Shown: positions 32,031 through 43,427, counted from the stretch's first letter. The stretch: 64,000 bases of DNA from Limnomonas spitsbergensis (GCA_037349105.1 JAYJMM010000018.1:235412-299411), one strand, 5' to 3'. Numbers and translations: made by a program. The notes: generated from the sequence alone by a model not told the origin.

Positions 32031-32785
32031 TGTCGCACCATAAAGCAGTAACCGTCATATAATGGTAAATGCCGGCCAGGGCGCCTTAGAGAGGCGCCCT
32101 CTACTCACACCTACGGTACATCACCGTACAAAAAGGCTCCTTGTACTGCACTTCTGAGATATAAGGGCTGTAAAGGGGAAACTGTACAGCGTACTGGTAT
32201 CAAGACAGCCCTAGAAGAAGGTCTTCCCTAGCGGCCTGCCTGGGCGCCCCTGACTCGTGGGTACCGCCCCTACATTTAATACACGTGATGTTTGCTTCAG
32301 GTCCGTGGCGGCCTTCTTCCCCACAAAGTGGCGGACGCCTACGGGCGGACTCAGTGACTACACACTGGCCGCGGATGCGCAGCGCGTTACGCTGTGGCTG
32401 GAACTTCTAGATGACAGACGCGGAGTTGGTCACTTGTAGAGCTAGACTTCTGGCCTGTCGGGTAGAAAACCAGGCAGGTCTATATGAGTCACTTACCGCG
32501 TATAGCGGTATGCCGAAGTCGTAGACTGCGGACGTTGTCCTAAGTCGGGCTGGGCATCTTGCAGGGGAGTCCTAGGTTGCTATGTCGGCTGTGTAGCTGA
32601 TCTAGGCTTGACTGGCTATGTGGTACTGGTAGGGCTGATGGGTTGCGTATATGGCGTATATTCGTATATACGCATATACGGCGTATATACGCGTAACGGT
32701 TTGTAACATGTACGCGTATATTGCTAAATGCGTATACCGTAGATTTGATTTGCCTTCCCTCGGGTATCAATTAATTATATATTTT

Positions 32786-32848
32786 AATGCTGCCCTCGGG
32801 GCAAAATCAGTTGTTTAATGCTGCCCTCGGGGCAGATTTGTTTGTTTA
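32786..32848 (+). repeat. 31-bp tandem repeat, two copies, inside the insertion
   Basis: AATGCTGCCCTCGGGGCA twice (32786 and 32817), each followed by a GTTTGTTT-like run. The core TGCCCTCGGGGCA is nearly palindromic. Confidence 0.6.
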
Positions 32849-33049
32849 ATCCGATCCCTCGGCACCGAAATTCGCTTTTAAGCAGTGTTAAAAGCCTCAC
32901 AGCGGTGTATCTAATTTCAGCAAGCGCCCTCTCGCAAGCAATGGGTGCTGGCGGCCCCAGCCCAAGCTCCTCAGCCATCATGAAGGCTGGGTTCATGTCA
33001 AGCTGGTCTTTCAAAATTCAAAGGGGGCACGATCCCCAAGGGAGCATAT

Positions 33050-33223
33050 CAGATGAGAGATCGAAACCAGAAGGCGATCACATGAGATCGAAATAAGAAT
33101 GCATGCCAGAAGAGAGACCGAACTAAGAGGGCTGACCAGATGAGAGATCGAAACCAGAAGGCCATCACATAAGATCGATATAAAAACCCATGTCTGAAGA
33201 GAGATCGAAATAAGAGAGCAGAC
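33050..33223 (+). repeat. 87-bp tandem duplication inside the insertion
   Basis: Two imperfect copies start at 33050 and 33137 with CAGATGAGAGATCGAAACCA, each containing several GAGATCGAA motifs spaced 40-45 bp. Confidence 0.75.
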
Positions 33224-34701
33224 CCTGTGACATCTTAATTCTTAAGCCATTACGCTAGACCTCGAACGTGCAGCCTCTTTACGAACAGCGCTTGAAAGCT
33301 CAGGTCTTGTACCGGTACGTCAAAAATGCGGTACCCGTTGTACCAGATGTCGAATGAACGAACGGCGACATGTTGTGGCGACAGGGGCCTCGAAGACAGC
33401 GATTTTCGATCTGATTGATATTTAAATATTCGCGCCCCTCACCCCAAATAAATATTTGATGTATCCCTCGGGCATAACCCTCACCCCCAAACAACATTAA
33501 TTATGAGGGAAGGCTAACCGAATCTACGGTATACGGCATCGGGCGTTTATATACGGCAGAAGCTGGCTGGGAAGAAGCGTTGAGCTAAGGGCTTCATCTC
33601 GCGATTGTGTTCGCTCCTTACTTATTTCAATCACTATGTTCGCCTGGAATGCACACGAAAGTGATGGGGGTGATTGGAGTTTACCCCCTTGCATCGACGA
33701 CGAACTGTAATGACAAACAAAGATCCCGCGCCCCATGACGCCTACAAGAAACCGATCGATATGAAAAGTAAAAGAAAACCTGTTGGTGGCAATAGCTGAA
33801 ATGTAGCTGTCCATGCATGTGAACAGCGTAGCTGCTGAGAGGAACTGGTCTTTTTGTTATTTGGGGCAACATTTACACGAAGTACCACTGAAACTTGTCA
33901 CTATTGTCACTAAGGATCACCGAGAAGATTGCCTTCATTCGTGGGAACAACAAGCAGGGAACTTGCTGTTAGGTTGAGGAACAGGCTCTGGGATATGATG
34001 CCCAGTAGCTGACAACCAGCTGCATAGTGTATGATACTAAAATGGCTGCACCCCGTGAACGAACTCGAGCCATGCGCTTGTTTTCTTTGTATGTAAGCAT
34101 ATTTGAACATTGAATACAAAAAATTCTGGGCAAACCAACTCGTGACAATCAATACCGTAAATTACGTTTTGAAAATGAAACCAAAAGCAAAAACAACCAA
34201 ATGAGACTGACAGTACGGTAGCGTCAAATCGAATAAATATGGTTTTTGGGGAGGTAAATGACTAGGGTATGCAGTATACTAGGTCTCAAGGCTTTTAACA
34301 ATTTTCAGGCCCCCGTTCACGTATATGTATACGGTATATACGCTTATACGCAGTATATACGTGTAATTGTTTTTGAAATATACAGTATACAACAGCCGTA
34401 GGTACTGGCGTTATTGCTCTTCACATGGTATATCTCAGGATGATAGCCGGTGTTGTTTACAATTAGAGGCCTGTCCACTTTAAAGGGACGAAGTAAGAGT
34501 CAAGCGTGCGAGCCAGGATTCAAAGGTCCTGGCAAGCCCTATTTACTAATGTACGGGTAATACTGCCCCAGGCCATCCCGAAAGTGGGATGCCGTGCTCT
34601 GACCCTAGATTTGGGGGCTCTGCAGAGAAGCTGCGGAGTCTCCGAAGCCGCGTCAGCGGTAAATACGGTTCTGTCACGTTACTGCATTATACCGTGACAG
34701 C

Positions 34702-35379
34702 TGTCGCACTCTAAAGCAGTAACCGTGATATAATGGCAGATGCCGCCCAGGGCGCCTTAGAGAGGCGCCCTCAACTCACAACTACGGTACATCACCGTAC
34801 ACAAAGGCTCCGTGTACTGCACTACTGAGATATAAGGGCTGTAAAGGGGAAACTGTACAGCGTACTGGTATCAAGACAGCCCTAGAAGAAGGTCTTCCTT
34901 AGCGGCCTGCCTGGGCGCCCCTGACTTGTGGGTACCGCCCCTACATTTGCTCGCCCCCCGCTCCCAACGTTAAGCCTTTCGGGCGTGCGTGGGGAGCAGT
35001 ACTAGGGGTGGTACTGAAATATAAATCGGAAAGAGATATGTACACACAGAAACTTGAAGCTTCCTAACATCTGCCTGTCGACCAGACAGTCTTGAAAAAA
35101 CGGAAATCCGCTCACTCCCGCGGCGGCTAACCCCTGGTCCAGCCCATGTTCCTCACATACCCCTAAAACAAAGCCCCTGAGCTAGTCCAGATCACTCCCT
35201 GTCCTGGGCAGAGCACAAAGAATCCGGAATTCCGCCATCAGGGTCATGCCTGGGTAAAATCATCAAGTCATCAGAATTCACACTGCCGAATCAAACTACT
35301 GGCAAGCGACCTACATAAGGAAATCATGGCAGGCTGGTACAGGACCACCGGCTGCTCTCGCCCCACTGCGCCGTTGACA
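34702..35379 (-). repeat. Element B: 3' LTR (probable, 678 bp)
   Basis: On the minus strand it starts TGTCAACGGCGCAGTGGGGC (35379) and ends GTGCGACA (34702). It aligns with D's LTR throughout, including AAGACTGTCTGG, CTCCCCACGC and GGGGCGGTACCCAC. It is followed by GC and a second, array-type LTR, so B's end carries two LTR subtypes in tandem. Confidence 0.65.
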
Positions 35380-35766
35380 CCTGGCCCCTAGGCCACAGGA
35401 GATGTACGCCGCAGCGGTTGCCTATCCGAACCTGGCCCTTCGCGATGTCTGGCCTTGCGGAAATCTCAACTATGCGTGGAATGACATACAAGTCTACTAC
35501 TTATTCAGCGCTGTTGCCGTCCTCCTTATGGACTCCACCGGCTCGCTGCTCCTGCTGCTACGGTTTATTTAGGGGAAGAAAAATACTTGCTAACTAGGCT
35601 ACGACCCTGCTGGCCGTCGGCCCACGGCCCGCTGCCTACTAGTGCATGGTCAAGCCTGCCCAGAAAAGTTTCCTAGGGTTGGCGCCGGCTCGTTCTTCCA
35701 GTTATGGCGGTGGTGGTCGGACACGTGCTCAGCCTGTCCAGCCGTTCCCGGGGTTCCCTATCCCCC
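35380..35766 (-). other. Element B: 3' untranslated region
   Basis: Non-coding on the minus strand between the Pol stop and the LTR. It shares CCGACGGCCAGCAGGG, CACATCTCCTGTG and a purine-biased run (CTAGGGGCCAGG) just before the LTR with element D. Confidence 0.45.
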
Positions 35767-36750
35767 TTAGCCCTTCCTGGCTGTCTGCCCATCAGCGGCT
35801 GACACCTCCTCTTCACGCGCTGCTTCTCTGGCAACCTTAGCCCTGCGCTGGACTGCCCTCGGGGTGATATTGGCGTCTCCCCTGCCCGTGGTATACGAAA
35901 TGTCGTACAGCCCGTTCGACATGGGCATGGCGATGCCCCGCTCCATCTGTCTCGTCGCGGGGTTGGTTGCCATGACCTCCACTTCTGGCTTGTCCAATGC
36001 CCCGGCTTCCAATGCCGCCCTGGCCGCTGCTGTGGATGCCCTGGTGGCCGCACCGTCTAGGGCTGATGGGCCGGCTCCTTCCGTTGTGGCTGGCCCTGCC
36101 CCTTGACCGGGAGCCTCAGCCCTCGGCCCTGGCTTGCACCTTGGGCACACCCAGTCCCCTTCTGGCACCGCTGGCAGCGCTGGCGTCAGGCAATCCACGT
36201 GCCAGCCGGTATTGCATGCGTCGCACAGGAGCATGACCTCCTCACGGTCGGGCAGACGGCAGACCTCACAAGACAGGCTAACGTTGGGCCTGGAGGCGCC
36301 AAAGCTCACCTCCCCTTTCAGGTTGGCACGTGGCATGGGGAGCAGTTGACCGCGTTCTCCGTCACTGTCAGGCCGTCCGCTCCCTCCAATACCACGGCTC
36401 CTGTCTCCCCCAGCCGCAGCACCCGCAGGATCTCTGGCCTGGCCTTGGGGTCGAGGCTGCGGCGCTCTGACGCATACTTGACGTACACGTAGTCCCTCAC
36501 CGCGAAGCGCCTGATCTGGGGTACATATCCCCACCGCGGATCCTGGCGTAGCGCAGCGTGTCCCGGTGCTGCGCGATCTTGAGATGCTCGCCCCGCGACC
36601 GGGAGCGCCTCCTTGATCCTGGCCACCCTGGTTAAGAAGAGGTCTGCGTCTTCCTCCACCGTAGCCACCCGCGCGGTGCTCCACAGGTCCGCCCCCACTT
36701 TGGAGGGGAAACACTGGCTTCTGCCCGTACAGGACTTCGTACAACGCCAT
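35767..36750 (-). pseudogene. Element B: Pol C-terminus, GPY/F-like module, PHD finger and tail
   Basis: The 327-codon frame starts at MALYEVLYGQKPVFP, the integrase segment that normally reads PYEVLYG. The next 120 codons are out of frame, and the true sequence is in the 36318-36941 frame (DPKARPEILRVLRLGETGAV, then LTVTENAVNCSPCHVP, a GPY/F-like post-integrase module). Back in the first frame, CEVCRLPDREEVMLLCDACN plus GWHVDCLTPALP and WVCPRC form a complete C4HC3 PHD finger (36136-36270). A Gly/Ala-rich linker leads to the tail KPEVEVMATNPATRQMERGI and a basic end. In chromoviruses a chromodomain occupies this place. PHD fingers commonly read histone H3 tails, so targeted integration is a plausible role. 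Confidence 0.75.
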
Positions 36751-37430
36751 GCGCGTGGCTTGCTGAGGCGAGCACCTGAAACCCCAGGGCTACCCATGGG
36801 ACCATCCTGTCCCATGAGTCGTTCCTGCTTCCCTCCTCGCAGCACTTGCGCAGTCCCGCCTTTAGGGTCTGGACAGCCCTCTCGGACAGCCCGTCTGCCT
36901 GGGGATGGTTGGCGGTGGTGGTGCGGTGGTAAATAAAGCAATCAAGTAACATGTCCTGGAACTCCCCTTGGAATTCTGTCCCCTGGTCGTGACCACCTCT
37001 GCGCATCCCCCAAACCGTGCGGCCACGTTTTGGAAGAACGCCAAGGCCGTCACATCTGACGCCTTGCTGGGGATGGGGATCAACTCAACCCACTTGGAGT
37101 AGTGCTCTACGCACACCATGACGTACGGTCGCCCCTAGGTGTAGTCGTGAATGGCCCGCACAGGTCCACTCCCCATTGGAAAAATAAACCCTCGATAGGG
37201 AGGGGGTGAAGGTCAGGCTGCGTGTGGTTGAATGTGGACGCCCTGGCTCTGTCACACAACCCACACTCCTGGACCACCCTCTTAACTGCCGCCCTGAGCC
37301 CGCCTCGCCACCAATGCTGCTGCATGACCATGAAGGCCGTGCGGTGGCTGCCGAAATGGCCTGTGCTAGCATGCGCTTCCCTGATCACTGCCAACCTGTC
37401 CTCGGGCATGGGCACGACGCAGCGTCTGCC
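36632..37430 (-). pseudogene. Element B: integrase (HHCC and catalytic core)
   Basis: The zinc-binding domain is intact in the 37107-37784 frame: H-x3-H in HASTGHFGSH and CGLC 30 residues later (37255-37377), preceded by MPDGRRCVVPMPEDRLAVI. The core starts with WGVDLCGPF (first Asp, near 37165). It then changes frame to YSKWVELIPIPSKASDVTAL, and again to GTEFQGEFQDMLLDCFIYHR with NHPQADGLSERAVQTLK. The last contains the catalytic Glu (SER). The second Asp region reads EVVTTRGQN, where a TD-RG form is expected, so the Asp is lost. Three frames in 700 bp show decay. It belongs to the Ty3/gypsy DDE integrases. Confidence 0.8.
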
Positions 37431-37439
37431 ATCTGGCAT

Positions 37440-37923
37440 AAGCCTCATCAGAACTCCCCCTCTCTCAGGCTCCCACTGGAAAGGCGCAGCCCTACGCTGC
37501 ACCCTGGTTTGCTCCCCCAGTTCTGTCCCTGGGGCGTGAACTTTCTGGCGGAGGTACTGCAATACTGGCTGATCCAACCACAGATCCACCTGGGCTGTTG
37601 GCCATGCAGCACACTCGTGCGGGTCCACAACTTCCCCACTGTCACCATCCTCATCACTTGCGGGCTCGGCCCCCGCTCCCCCCCGCTCCCACCTGGCTCC
37701 TGCGCGGCGTCCGCCCAGTCGGCCGTTGCGGACCTCCCCGAGGCACTGCCGGTATGTCGCTGCCACCTCCCGCTGCCCGAGCATGCCTCACCTGCGGTAG
37801 CGAGGGCGTAGTGGTAGACCTCAGGGTTATTCCTAGCGCGGGGTCGAGTACAGGGCCAGGTAAGCGGGTATTGCGGGTCATCTCCCATGGGATCATCTTG
37901 GCCACTTCCATTGCCACCGTGAT
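37440..37923 (-). pseudogene. Element B: DNMT-integrase linker
   Basis: The frames 37107-37784 and 37448-37888 together carry YHYALATAGEACSGSG, an acidic Ser/Asp stretch, VDLWLDQPVLQYLRQKVHA and LGEQTRVQRRAAPFQWEPER. The order equals that in C and D. The WLD-LxYLRQ and QTRVQRRA part resembles the segment before integrase in other gypsy elements. The first half is specific to this family. Confidence 0.55.
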
Positions 37924-38886
37924 CCAGCCTTCAAGGGCCCATGCGTCCATGCACCTGCCCAGGGTGGCCGTCCTATCCCCCTCAGGAAAGTCTGGGCGGG
38001 GCAACGTGGAACCCACAGCATACCCCATGGCCCGCTCCCGTTCATTGGCGTTAGGCTCTTGCAGGTCCCCCATGGGCCTGTACACTAGCCCAATCTGCCC
38101 GCTCCTGAAGGCGTACGATGCAGGTGCGGCCATCAGACACGGCAGCGCCCGCCTGGGCTGCCCTGACACATTGATGCGGTACCCGCCGTTGTCTGGGCAA
38201 GCAACCACCTGGGCCTTGCTACATACCCTCATCTAGGATGTCATCCACAATGCCATCGTGCGGCCTCTGAGCCTCTCGGATAACGTATTCAATGTCTGCT
38301 GCTGGGGCCAAATTAACCCAGTAGTTGCGCGTGCGGGGGTATAGGAGCCCACCTGCGCCGCGTCGAATAGCGCTGGCCTGCCCAGGATCCTGCACACCTC
38401 ACCAAAGGCATCCACACTGGCCTTCTCACTCCTTTGATTCATCTGCATGCTACATTCTCGATCAGAAAGGCAGGTGCCTGGCCTTCTGCAGGATTTGCAG
38501 TGTGCCTAGCAACCTGACCAGCGGAAAGAAATACTTGCTCATGTCCCCCCTCGAGCCCCTTGCCTTTGCCTGCAGACGAGTGATCGTGCACTCCCATCCC
38601 GCTACCATGAACCGCTGGCGCCTATCCTGGGCCTCTGCCTCTATGAAGTGCTGGGTAGTGATGGCATACACGTCCTGGGGTAGTGTCCTGAATGCGCCCA
38701 CAGACGCCGATGCAGGGTGCAACAGAGGGAACTGCCTGAGTGTGCAACTGCACCAACCGCCCACCGGCAATTTCCCGCATTGCCGCACTGGGTGTCCGCA
38801 TACAAGTACTTTGTGACTGGGATACCTGCCCTGAGCACCATTCGAACCCTGAGCACATACCTCTTAAGGGCTCGAACATGACAAAC
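37924..38886 (-). pseudogene. Element B: C5 cytosine DNA methyltransferase domain
   Basis: In minus-strand order: motif I FVMFEPLRGMC (38854-38886); LRAGIPVTKYLYADT; motif IV MVAGWECTITRL with the catalytic Cys near 38592; YFFPLVRLLGTLQILQ; motif VI LIENVA near 38456; VDAFGEVCRILGRPALFDAA and QVGSY (motif VIII start); IVDDILDEG; RINVSGQPRRALPCLMAAPA; ANERERAMGYAVGST; and LGRCMDAWALEGW (motif X-like, 37924-37965). At least four frames are used, so it is inactive here. Every landmark of the fold is present in the right order, which makes a full catalytic domain in the ancestor very likely. Motif IV has Glu-Cys instead of Pro-Cys. Confidence 0.8.
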
Positions 38887-39042
38887 CCCCTCCTTTTCCG
38901 GGCCCGGACCGCCTCCTCTGGCAGGCACATCGTGTCAACTCATGCATGAGGGTGAGTGGGGGTCGAACGGGGCAGGTGCGTCACACATCGCTGATCAGGG
39001 ACTTTGTTCTGGCCCTGCTGTCGAATGCCCGTTCCTTAGTGC

Positions 39043-39700
39043 TCACAGGCTGCGCCCGCTCATCGTCCTCATCCAAGCGCTGGAGATAGCCCGCCCGCAC
39101 TGGGCCACTACACATGCCGCCTCTGCGGCCCTCAGCCTTTGAACCCCTCTTCTGCCTTCCTGTGCTAGGCGCACCACCTGGTCTGCGTGCCACTGGTTCA
39201 CCCTGTCCAGCCCAGTGAGCAGGCTACTTGATATGGCTGCCTTCCCCACCCGCCCCCCCCTGTCTCGGGGCGACATCATCCAGCCGGGCCCCCGTGCGGT
39301 CAGTGGTGGACTGGAGCGGCGATCTAGACGGGATATCTGCATTATGGTGGCATGCCCCTGACCTGTGGACAATGGTAATGTCCAGCTCCTGGAGCATGAG
39401 AGCCCATCTGGCGTGCTGCCCCTACAGGCCTCGTTATCCATGAGTAGGTGAGAGGCTCGTGGTCGTGATCAGGAGCACCTTGCACCCAAAACAGCATGTG
39501 GCCGTACGTACGTGCGGCGTGTACTGCAGCTAGCATCCCCCCTGGTAGTGAAGAGTAATTCTTCTCACTCTTGTTCAGGGACCGCTAGGTGCAGGCTACC
39601 ATGTATTTCCCCTTCCACTGTCGTCGCAATGCCCGAGCACGGCCCCTATCCCCTGTTTAGAGAAGTCGGTGTACAGCAAGAATGGCCGCGGCGGCCCTTG
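39043..39700 (-). pseudogene. Element B: RNase H domain and following spacer
   Basis: YTDFSKQGIGAVLG (near 39640-39675) carries the first catalytic Asp. GGMLAAVHAARTYGHML and APDHDHEPLTY follow in another frame, with the usual Glu changed to Gly. The HRSG-x-N-AD end is broken. The 39043-39441 frame then reads DRVNQWHADQVVRLAQEGRR and GVQRLRAAEAACVVAQ, matching the spacer before DNMT in element C. Confidence 0.65.
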
Positions 39701-39759
39701 ACCCCCCCGGCCCAGTCCCGCTGTAATCCGGCCTGCGCAGGACCCTGCCACCCTCGCAC

Positions 39760-40680
39760 TGTTTAGTTTTGATCAGTTGGAAGGCCTGCGCCTGCTCTGG
39801 CCCCCATACGACGAACCCCCTTGACCAGCAGGGCGTTGATGCAGGCAGCCTTCTTAGAGAAGTCTGGGATATAGCACCGGTAAAAGTTCAAGAACCCCAT
39901 GACCTCCTGGATGTTTTTGACCAATGCGGGTTTCAGGCAGCGCCATGACGGCTGCTATCTTGGCTGCGTGCGGGTTCAGCCCCTGGGCCGACACATGTGG
40001 CCTAGGTATTCCACCGTTGCGCACCCGAACAGGGACTTGTCTGGGTGTCCTCTCAGCCCCACCTTATGGAGCATGTCTAACATGAGCTCCACATGCCTGA
40101 TGTGCTCTGCATGCGTGTCACTGTACACCAGCAAGTCGTCTATGAATGCGACACAAAAAGAGCTCAGGCTTGCCCTGGCAATCTCTTCTTCCATCGTGCG
40201 CTGGAAGAAGGGAGGGCCCCATTGCACAGGCCAAAGTTCAGCTTGGTGTACTCCACAGCTCAGGCCCCATCCAGAAGCCGTCTTAGATAGGCTGGTCCTC
40301 AGCCTTGGTGGGATCTGCATGAACCCCGACCTTAGATCCACCTTGCTAAACACCTTAGCCGTGCCCAGGTTCTGGAAAATTGTCCCCATCGTAGGGATGG
40401 CAAACTCCTGCTTTGGCCGTGCGGAGGTTCAGCCTTCTCATGTCGGTCATGCGCAATGCGGTGATCTGACCAGAGCCATGTCTCGGCACTCTTTTTTGTA
40501 GCTACCACAGAGTTGGCTGCAAACCTTATGGCCCCCCCTGGGGCCTCTCACGATGATCCCCGCCTCTATCATGGTGGCACTTGTCTTTGAATATTGCGGC
40601 TTTGGGGGGCGGCATTTCCCTGGACTTCTGGAAGCACGAACTGTTTTTCGTCCTTGCAAAGCCAAAGCGAACTCACCCTA
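39760..40680 (-). pseudogene. Element B: reverse transcriptase
   Basis: Blocks in order: MIEAGIIVRGPRGG (frame 40447-40665), MGTIFQNLGTAKVFSKVDLR and SGFMQIP (catalytic Asp in VDLRSGF), FFQRTMEEEIARASL, FIDDLLVYSD with the FIDD box at 40135-40146, RHVELMLDMLHKVGLRGHPD, KSLFGCATVEYLGH and NFYRCYIPDFSKKAACINAL. A frameshift falls after MQIP and the frame is regained at FFQRT. FIDD in the YxDD position and the KxGLxxHPDK block are characteristic of Ty3/gypsy RT. Confidence 0.8.
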
Positions 40681-41532
40681 CGTGTCGCAGTAGCCTGGCA
40701 GGTCCTCCATGGAGTAAGGCGAACGGCGCCTTGCGGTTCCGCAGACTCTGTTCCAGCTGCTCTTGCTGCTCGTCTTTGAAGTCAGGGTGCTTTCCAAGAA
40801 GCCACCCTCCCCCGTTTTGCCGTACTCTGAAGGAGCTTCCACCGCTCCCTCAGGTTGGAACATGTCTATCACCCCGGCTACTCGTTGCCCGTCTTCTGCC
40901 GCTGGCGCCTCCGCGCTGGTGTTGCCCTGCTGGCCCCACCTGTCCCGCTGGGCATGTCCACAGGTGGGCATGTCCACAGGTGGGCGCAGCCAGCCTGACT
41001 CGAGCTTTGCAGCAGCCTCCCTGCTGCTCACAAATGCCCCCTGCCATGCTGTGAAGCCTCCTCCTCGCACCCCCATTCCACTCGCTAGTTGGGCCCCAGG
41101 GATGCAGGATAGGAGCAACCACACCACCGCCAGCTGGCACAAACACACGAGTAGACCTCGGAATGCTGTGCACGAGAGCAGCCCCTTGCATGCAGGCGGC
41201 CCGCTTGGGGGTGGGCAGAGGCTGCTCGGCGGGGTGGTTGTGGCTGGGTGGGCGGCTGGCTCGGCGCGAGCGCTGCCTGGCATTGCGCGCGCTCTTTGCC
41301 TCAGCTGCCCTCGTCCTTGCGGCCTTGGTTGCTCCACCTCGCCTTCTCCCGGCCTCTGAGGTCTGGTGCAACCTTGCTGCGGCCCGCCGTGCGCTGTCCT
41401 CCTCTGCCCTCTGCATCTGCTCGTCCTCCTGGCAGGCCGTGTCCCGTGCTTCCTCTTGCTGCTGCCGCTGGCCGCCCCTAGCGGCTGCTGGTCCTGCTGG
41501 TTGGGCTGGCGCATTTTTCTCTGGATTGGCAT
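40681..41532 (-). pseudogene. Element B: Gag-Pol junction with transmembrane segment
   Basis: The 284-codon frame holds ACKGLLSCTAFRGLLVCLCQ, leading into a hydrophobic run LAVVWLLLSCIPGAQLA (about 41090-41160), then RGGGFTAWQGAFVSSREAAA with KLESGWLRPP. The continuation VIDMFQPEGAVEAP and AYSMEDLPGY matches the N-terminal Pol segment of element C (VIDMFQP, AYSMGHMPG). No aspartic protease motif is visible between Gag and RT. The transmembrane/GAFVS block occupies that place in A, B and C. A TAG codon follows in frame after DT. Confidence 0.6.
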
Positions 41533-41534
41533 GG

Positions 41535-42073
41535 TAGTCCCACAGGCAGGTCCTAGCCGGCAGCCTCCATTCTACAGGCCAGGTATCCATTGGCCTGCCT
41601 GTGTCGGGCCAAACTCCCTCCTCATTTGCCCGAACCAGGGCATGAGCTCCCAACATCAAGATTTGGGCGCACTGGACAACGTGCAGGGGACGGCTGCCTA
41701 GAGTGGCCCTTGACCTCCCTGAACCACTCCAAGCATGGTGAGGAGCGGTAAGCCCCCTTCCTGGCCTGGTATGCCTCCTCCGTCCTGCGGGCCTCGATGG
41801 CCTGCTGCACCTCGCCGATCGTTGCCCGGCTCTGATCTGCCCACAGCACCACTTCCCTTTCGCTGGGCAGCTCCTCCTGCGCTGCGCACCACCATCGTAC
41901 TTCGTTCCTGGAGTCCTCTGCAAGCTGCTTCCTCCTGAGGCTGCCCAGCGGCAGGTCCTGCGCGGGCATGACTTTGTCTGGTGGCCACGCTGGCAGCAGA
42001 TGGCGCACCGGCTCGCCCGCTCCACTGGTGCTGGGCAGGCTGGATAGTCGTGCCCTTCCCTAACCGCATCGCA
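41535..42073 (-). pseudogene. Element B: second CCHC knuckle and following Gag segment
   Basis: RCAICCQRGHQTKSC (41966-42007) is a C-x2-C-x4-H-x4-C knuckle. The 128-codon frame 41622-42008 and the 391-codon frame 40850-42025 overlap. Comparison with element C suggests that KQLAEDSRNEVRWWCAAQEE, LPSEREVVLWADQSRATIGE and VQQAIEARRTEEAYQARKG (frame 41622-42008) is the true continuation. C has LPAERYLVMSLARGEGDIKE and YAIQSRREEEDARGEEE there. Confidence 0.6.
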
Positions 42074-42973
42074 TTACACGGCTCTCCGCTGGTGGGGCCG
42101 TGTCCCCATGCCGGTGGTACCGAGTCGCTGCAGCTGTAGCAAGCCCACACTCCTCTGCGGCTGCCCCCTGTGTCCTGCCTGTCCGCGCAACTCCCGCAGG
42201 CTGAACCGTGGCACTTGCAGCACTGCTTGCTGGGTCTGCTTAGCCGAGTGGAGGGCATATCCCGCATCCCAGGCACTGCGGCTGCTCGTTCTTGGTCTCT
42301 GTGGCAGAATCTGGCATACCCTGGCTCCACCAGTCCTGGGGGGTCGCATGCACAGGTCATGCCATGGTGCGCCACACTTGCCGCACTGGATGACGGGCTC
42401 GCCGCTGCAGCTCCTGTCGCATCCCGCACATGGCCTGTGGCCCCCAGCTCCCTCGGCCGTGCTCCTGCAGGGTCGTGTGCTGGCAGCCTCGGCCTCGCCG
42501 CTGGCCTGGCTAGTGCTGCCTTTGCTCTTCTCCTCCTCCTGCTGCTGGCTTGCCGCGTGCGCCCGCTGGCCTCCCAGCTTGCGGGTGCTGTGTAGCCCTC
42601 CCCCTCTGCTGCCCGCGGTCATGCTGTCCATCTGAACCTGGTCAGCTGGTGGCTGAACGAAAGGTGGCTGCAGGCCCCGTTGTGCCCCTTTGGTAGCTCC
42701 CAAGTCCTCCACCTGTGCCGCAGCAGGCTCCTCGGCCTCCGGCCCACTGTTTGTGCTCAGGGATCCCTCCATGGGCCCCAGCTCCTCCGCATGGCTGTCT
42801 ATGGCTGGCAGCTGGCCCTTGGCCTCGGTGCTCTCCTCACTCATGTGGGCTAGCAAACTGCCCTCGAAGGCCTGCCGTAGGCCCCTTGCTGCTTGGCTGA
42901 AACAGCTCATTCTGGGGTCTGGGTCGGGGTCCGGGACCATGCTCAGCATGTACCGCATGCTGGCTTCAATCAT
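42074..42973 (-). pseudogene. Element B: Gag segment with PHD-like zinc finger
   Basis: A 299-codon frame. The N-terminus is helical (MIEASMRYMLSMV) and the middle is low-complexity. At 42314-42430 it has CAGCDRSCSGEPVIQCGKCG, then PWHDLCMRPPRTGG and one further Cys, a C-x2-C, C-x2-C-x4-H-x2-C arrangement like PHD/RING fingers. The final Cys of the pair is out of frame. Beyond it, homology with C (ACYSCSDSVPPAWGHGPTSG versus ACYGCCGTVPPAWGHGPLNN) lies in the 41698-42429 frame, so a frameshift follows the finger. This finger is separate from the one at the end of Pol. Confidence 0.6.
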
Positions 42974-43003
42974 GTTGGCCCTGGTACTGCGCTCCCCTTG
43001 GTC

Positions 43004-43380
43004 CTACCCCCCTGAGGACTCCCTTTCCAACCTCTGCCGGTCGAGATGGGCCACGAAGCTCCTCAGCTCATTGCCCCATTGCTCGGTGCTGAAGTTCCCC
43101 AGCTCGCCCACGGGTTCCCTTACATGCACCATGGCTGGTGTGCCAGGTCCTCCACTTCCCGGGCTGCCGGCCTCGCTGCTGCTCTCGCTGAGCCCGCCGC
43201 TTACCATAGGCTCTGAGGCTTCCTGGCGGTTCCTCCTCAGACTCTGTATCTTCAATCAGCGGCTGTCGCCCTTCCAGCGGGTCCTCATCGTCCGATGACG
43301 GCCACTCCACCTCAAAGTCCTCTCCCCAGGCTGATATAAAGAGAGCCACCTCGCCCGATCCGAAAAGCATATCAAACAGC
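43004..43380 (-). pseudogene. Element B: acidic linker of Gag
   Basis: Two overlapping frames: WPSSDDEDPLEGRQPLIEDT with ESEEEPPGSLR (43068-43370), then GTPAMVHVREPVGELGNFST and RSFVAHLDRQRLE (43004-43255). The latter resembles element A's AVLRNFVDQLGEQR. It connects the large Gag domain to the PHD-like segment. Confidence 0.5.
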
Positions 43381-43427
43381 TCCTCTGAGCCCTGGCTGCC
43401 TGGGCTGCTGAGTTATCTATAGGCTCC

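Larger units (their letters stand above)
32622..34408. mobile_element. Non-autonomous hAT-like insertion with 8-bp target duplication
   Basis: The target GGTACTGG is present once in the array units and twice here (32622-32629 and 34401-34408). The inserted 1771 bp starts TAGGGCTGATG and ends CAACAGCCGTA, giving an imperfect 11-bp inverted repeat (TAsGGCTGwTG, nine of eleven positions equal). Eight-base duplications and TA-GGG-type ends are characteristic of hAT transposons. Subterminal GTATATACGC-rich repeats lie at 32645-32710 and 34320-34375. No transposase is encoded. Confidence 0.8.
32031..34699 (-). repeat. LTR copy of the array type, split by an insertion
   Basis: On the minus strand it runs from TGTCACGG-like sequence at 34699 to GGTGCGACA at 32031. 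Without the insertion (32630-34408) it is about 890 bp, close to the 884-bp LTR length of the array, and its order of blocks is that of the array unit: GGACAGGCCTCTAAT, then GGTACTGG, the CGCGGCCAGTGTGTAG region and GGGGCGGTACCCACGAGT. It is separated from the next LTR by GC (34700-34701), exactly as in the array. Confidence 0.75.
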
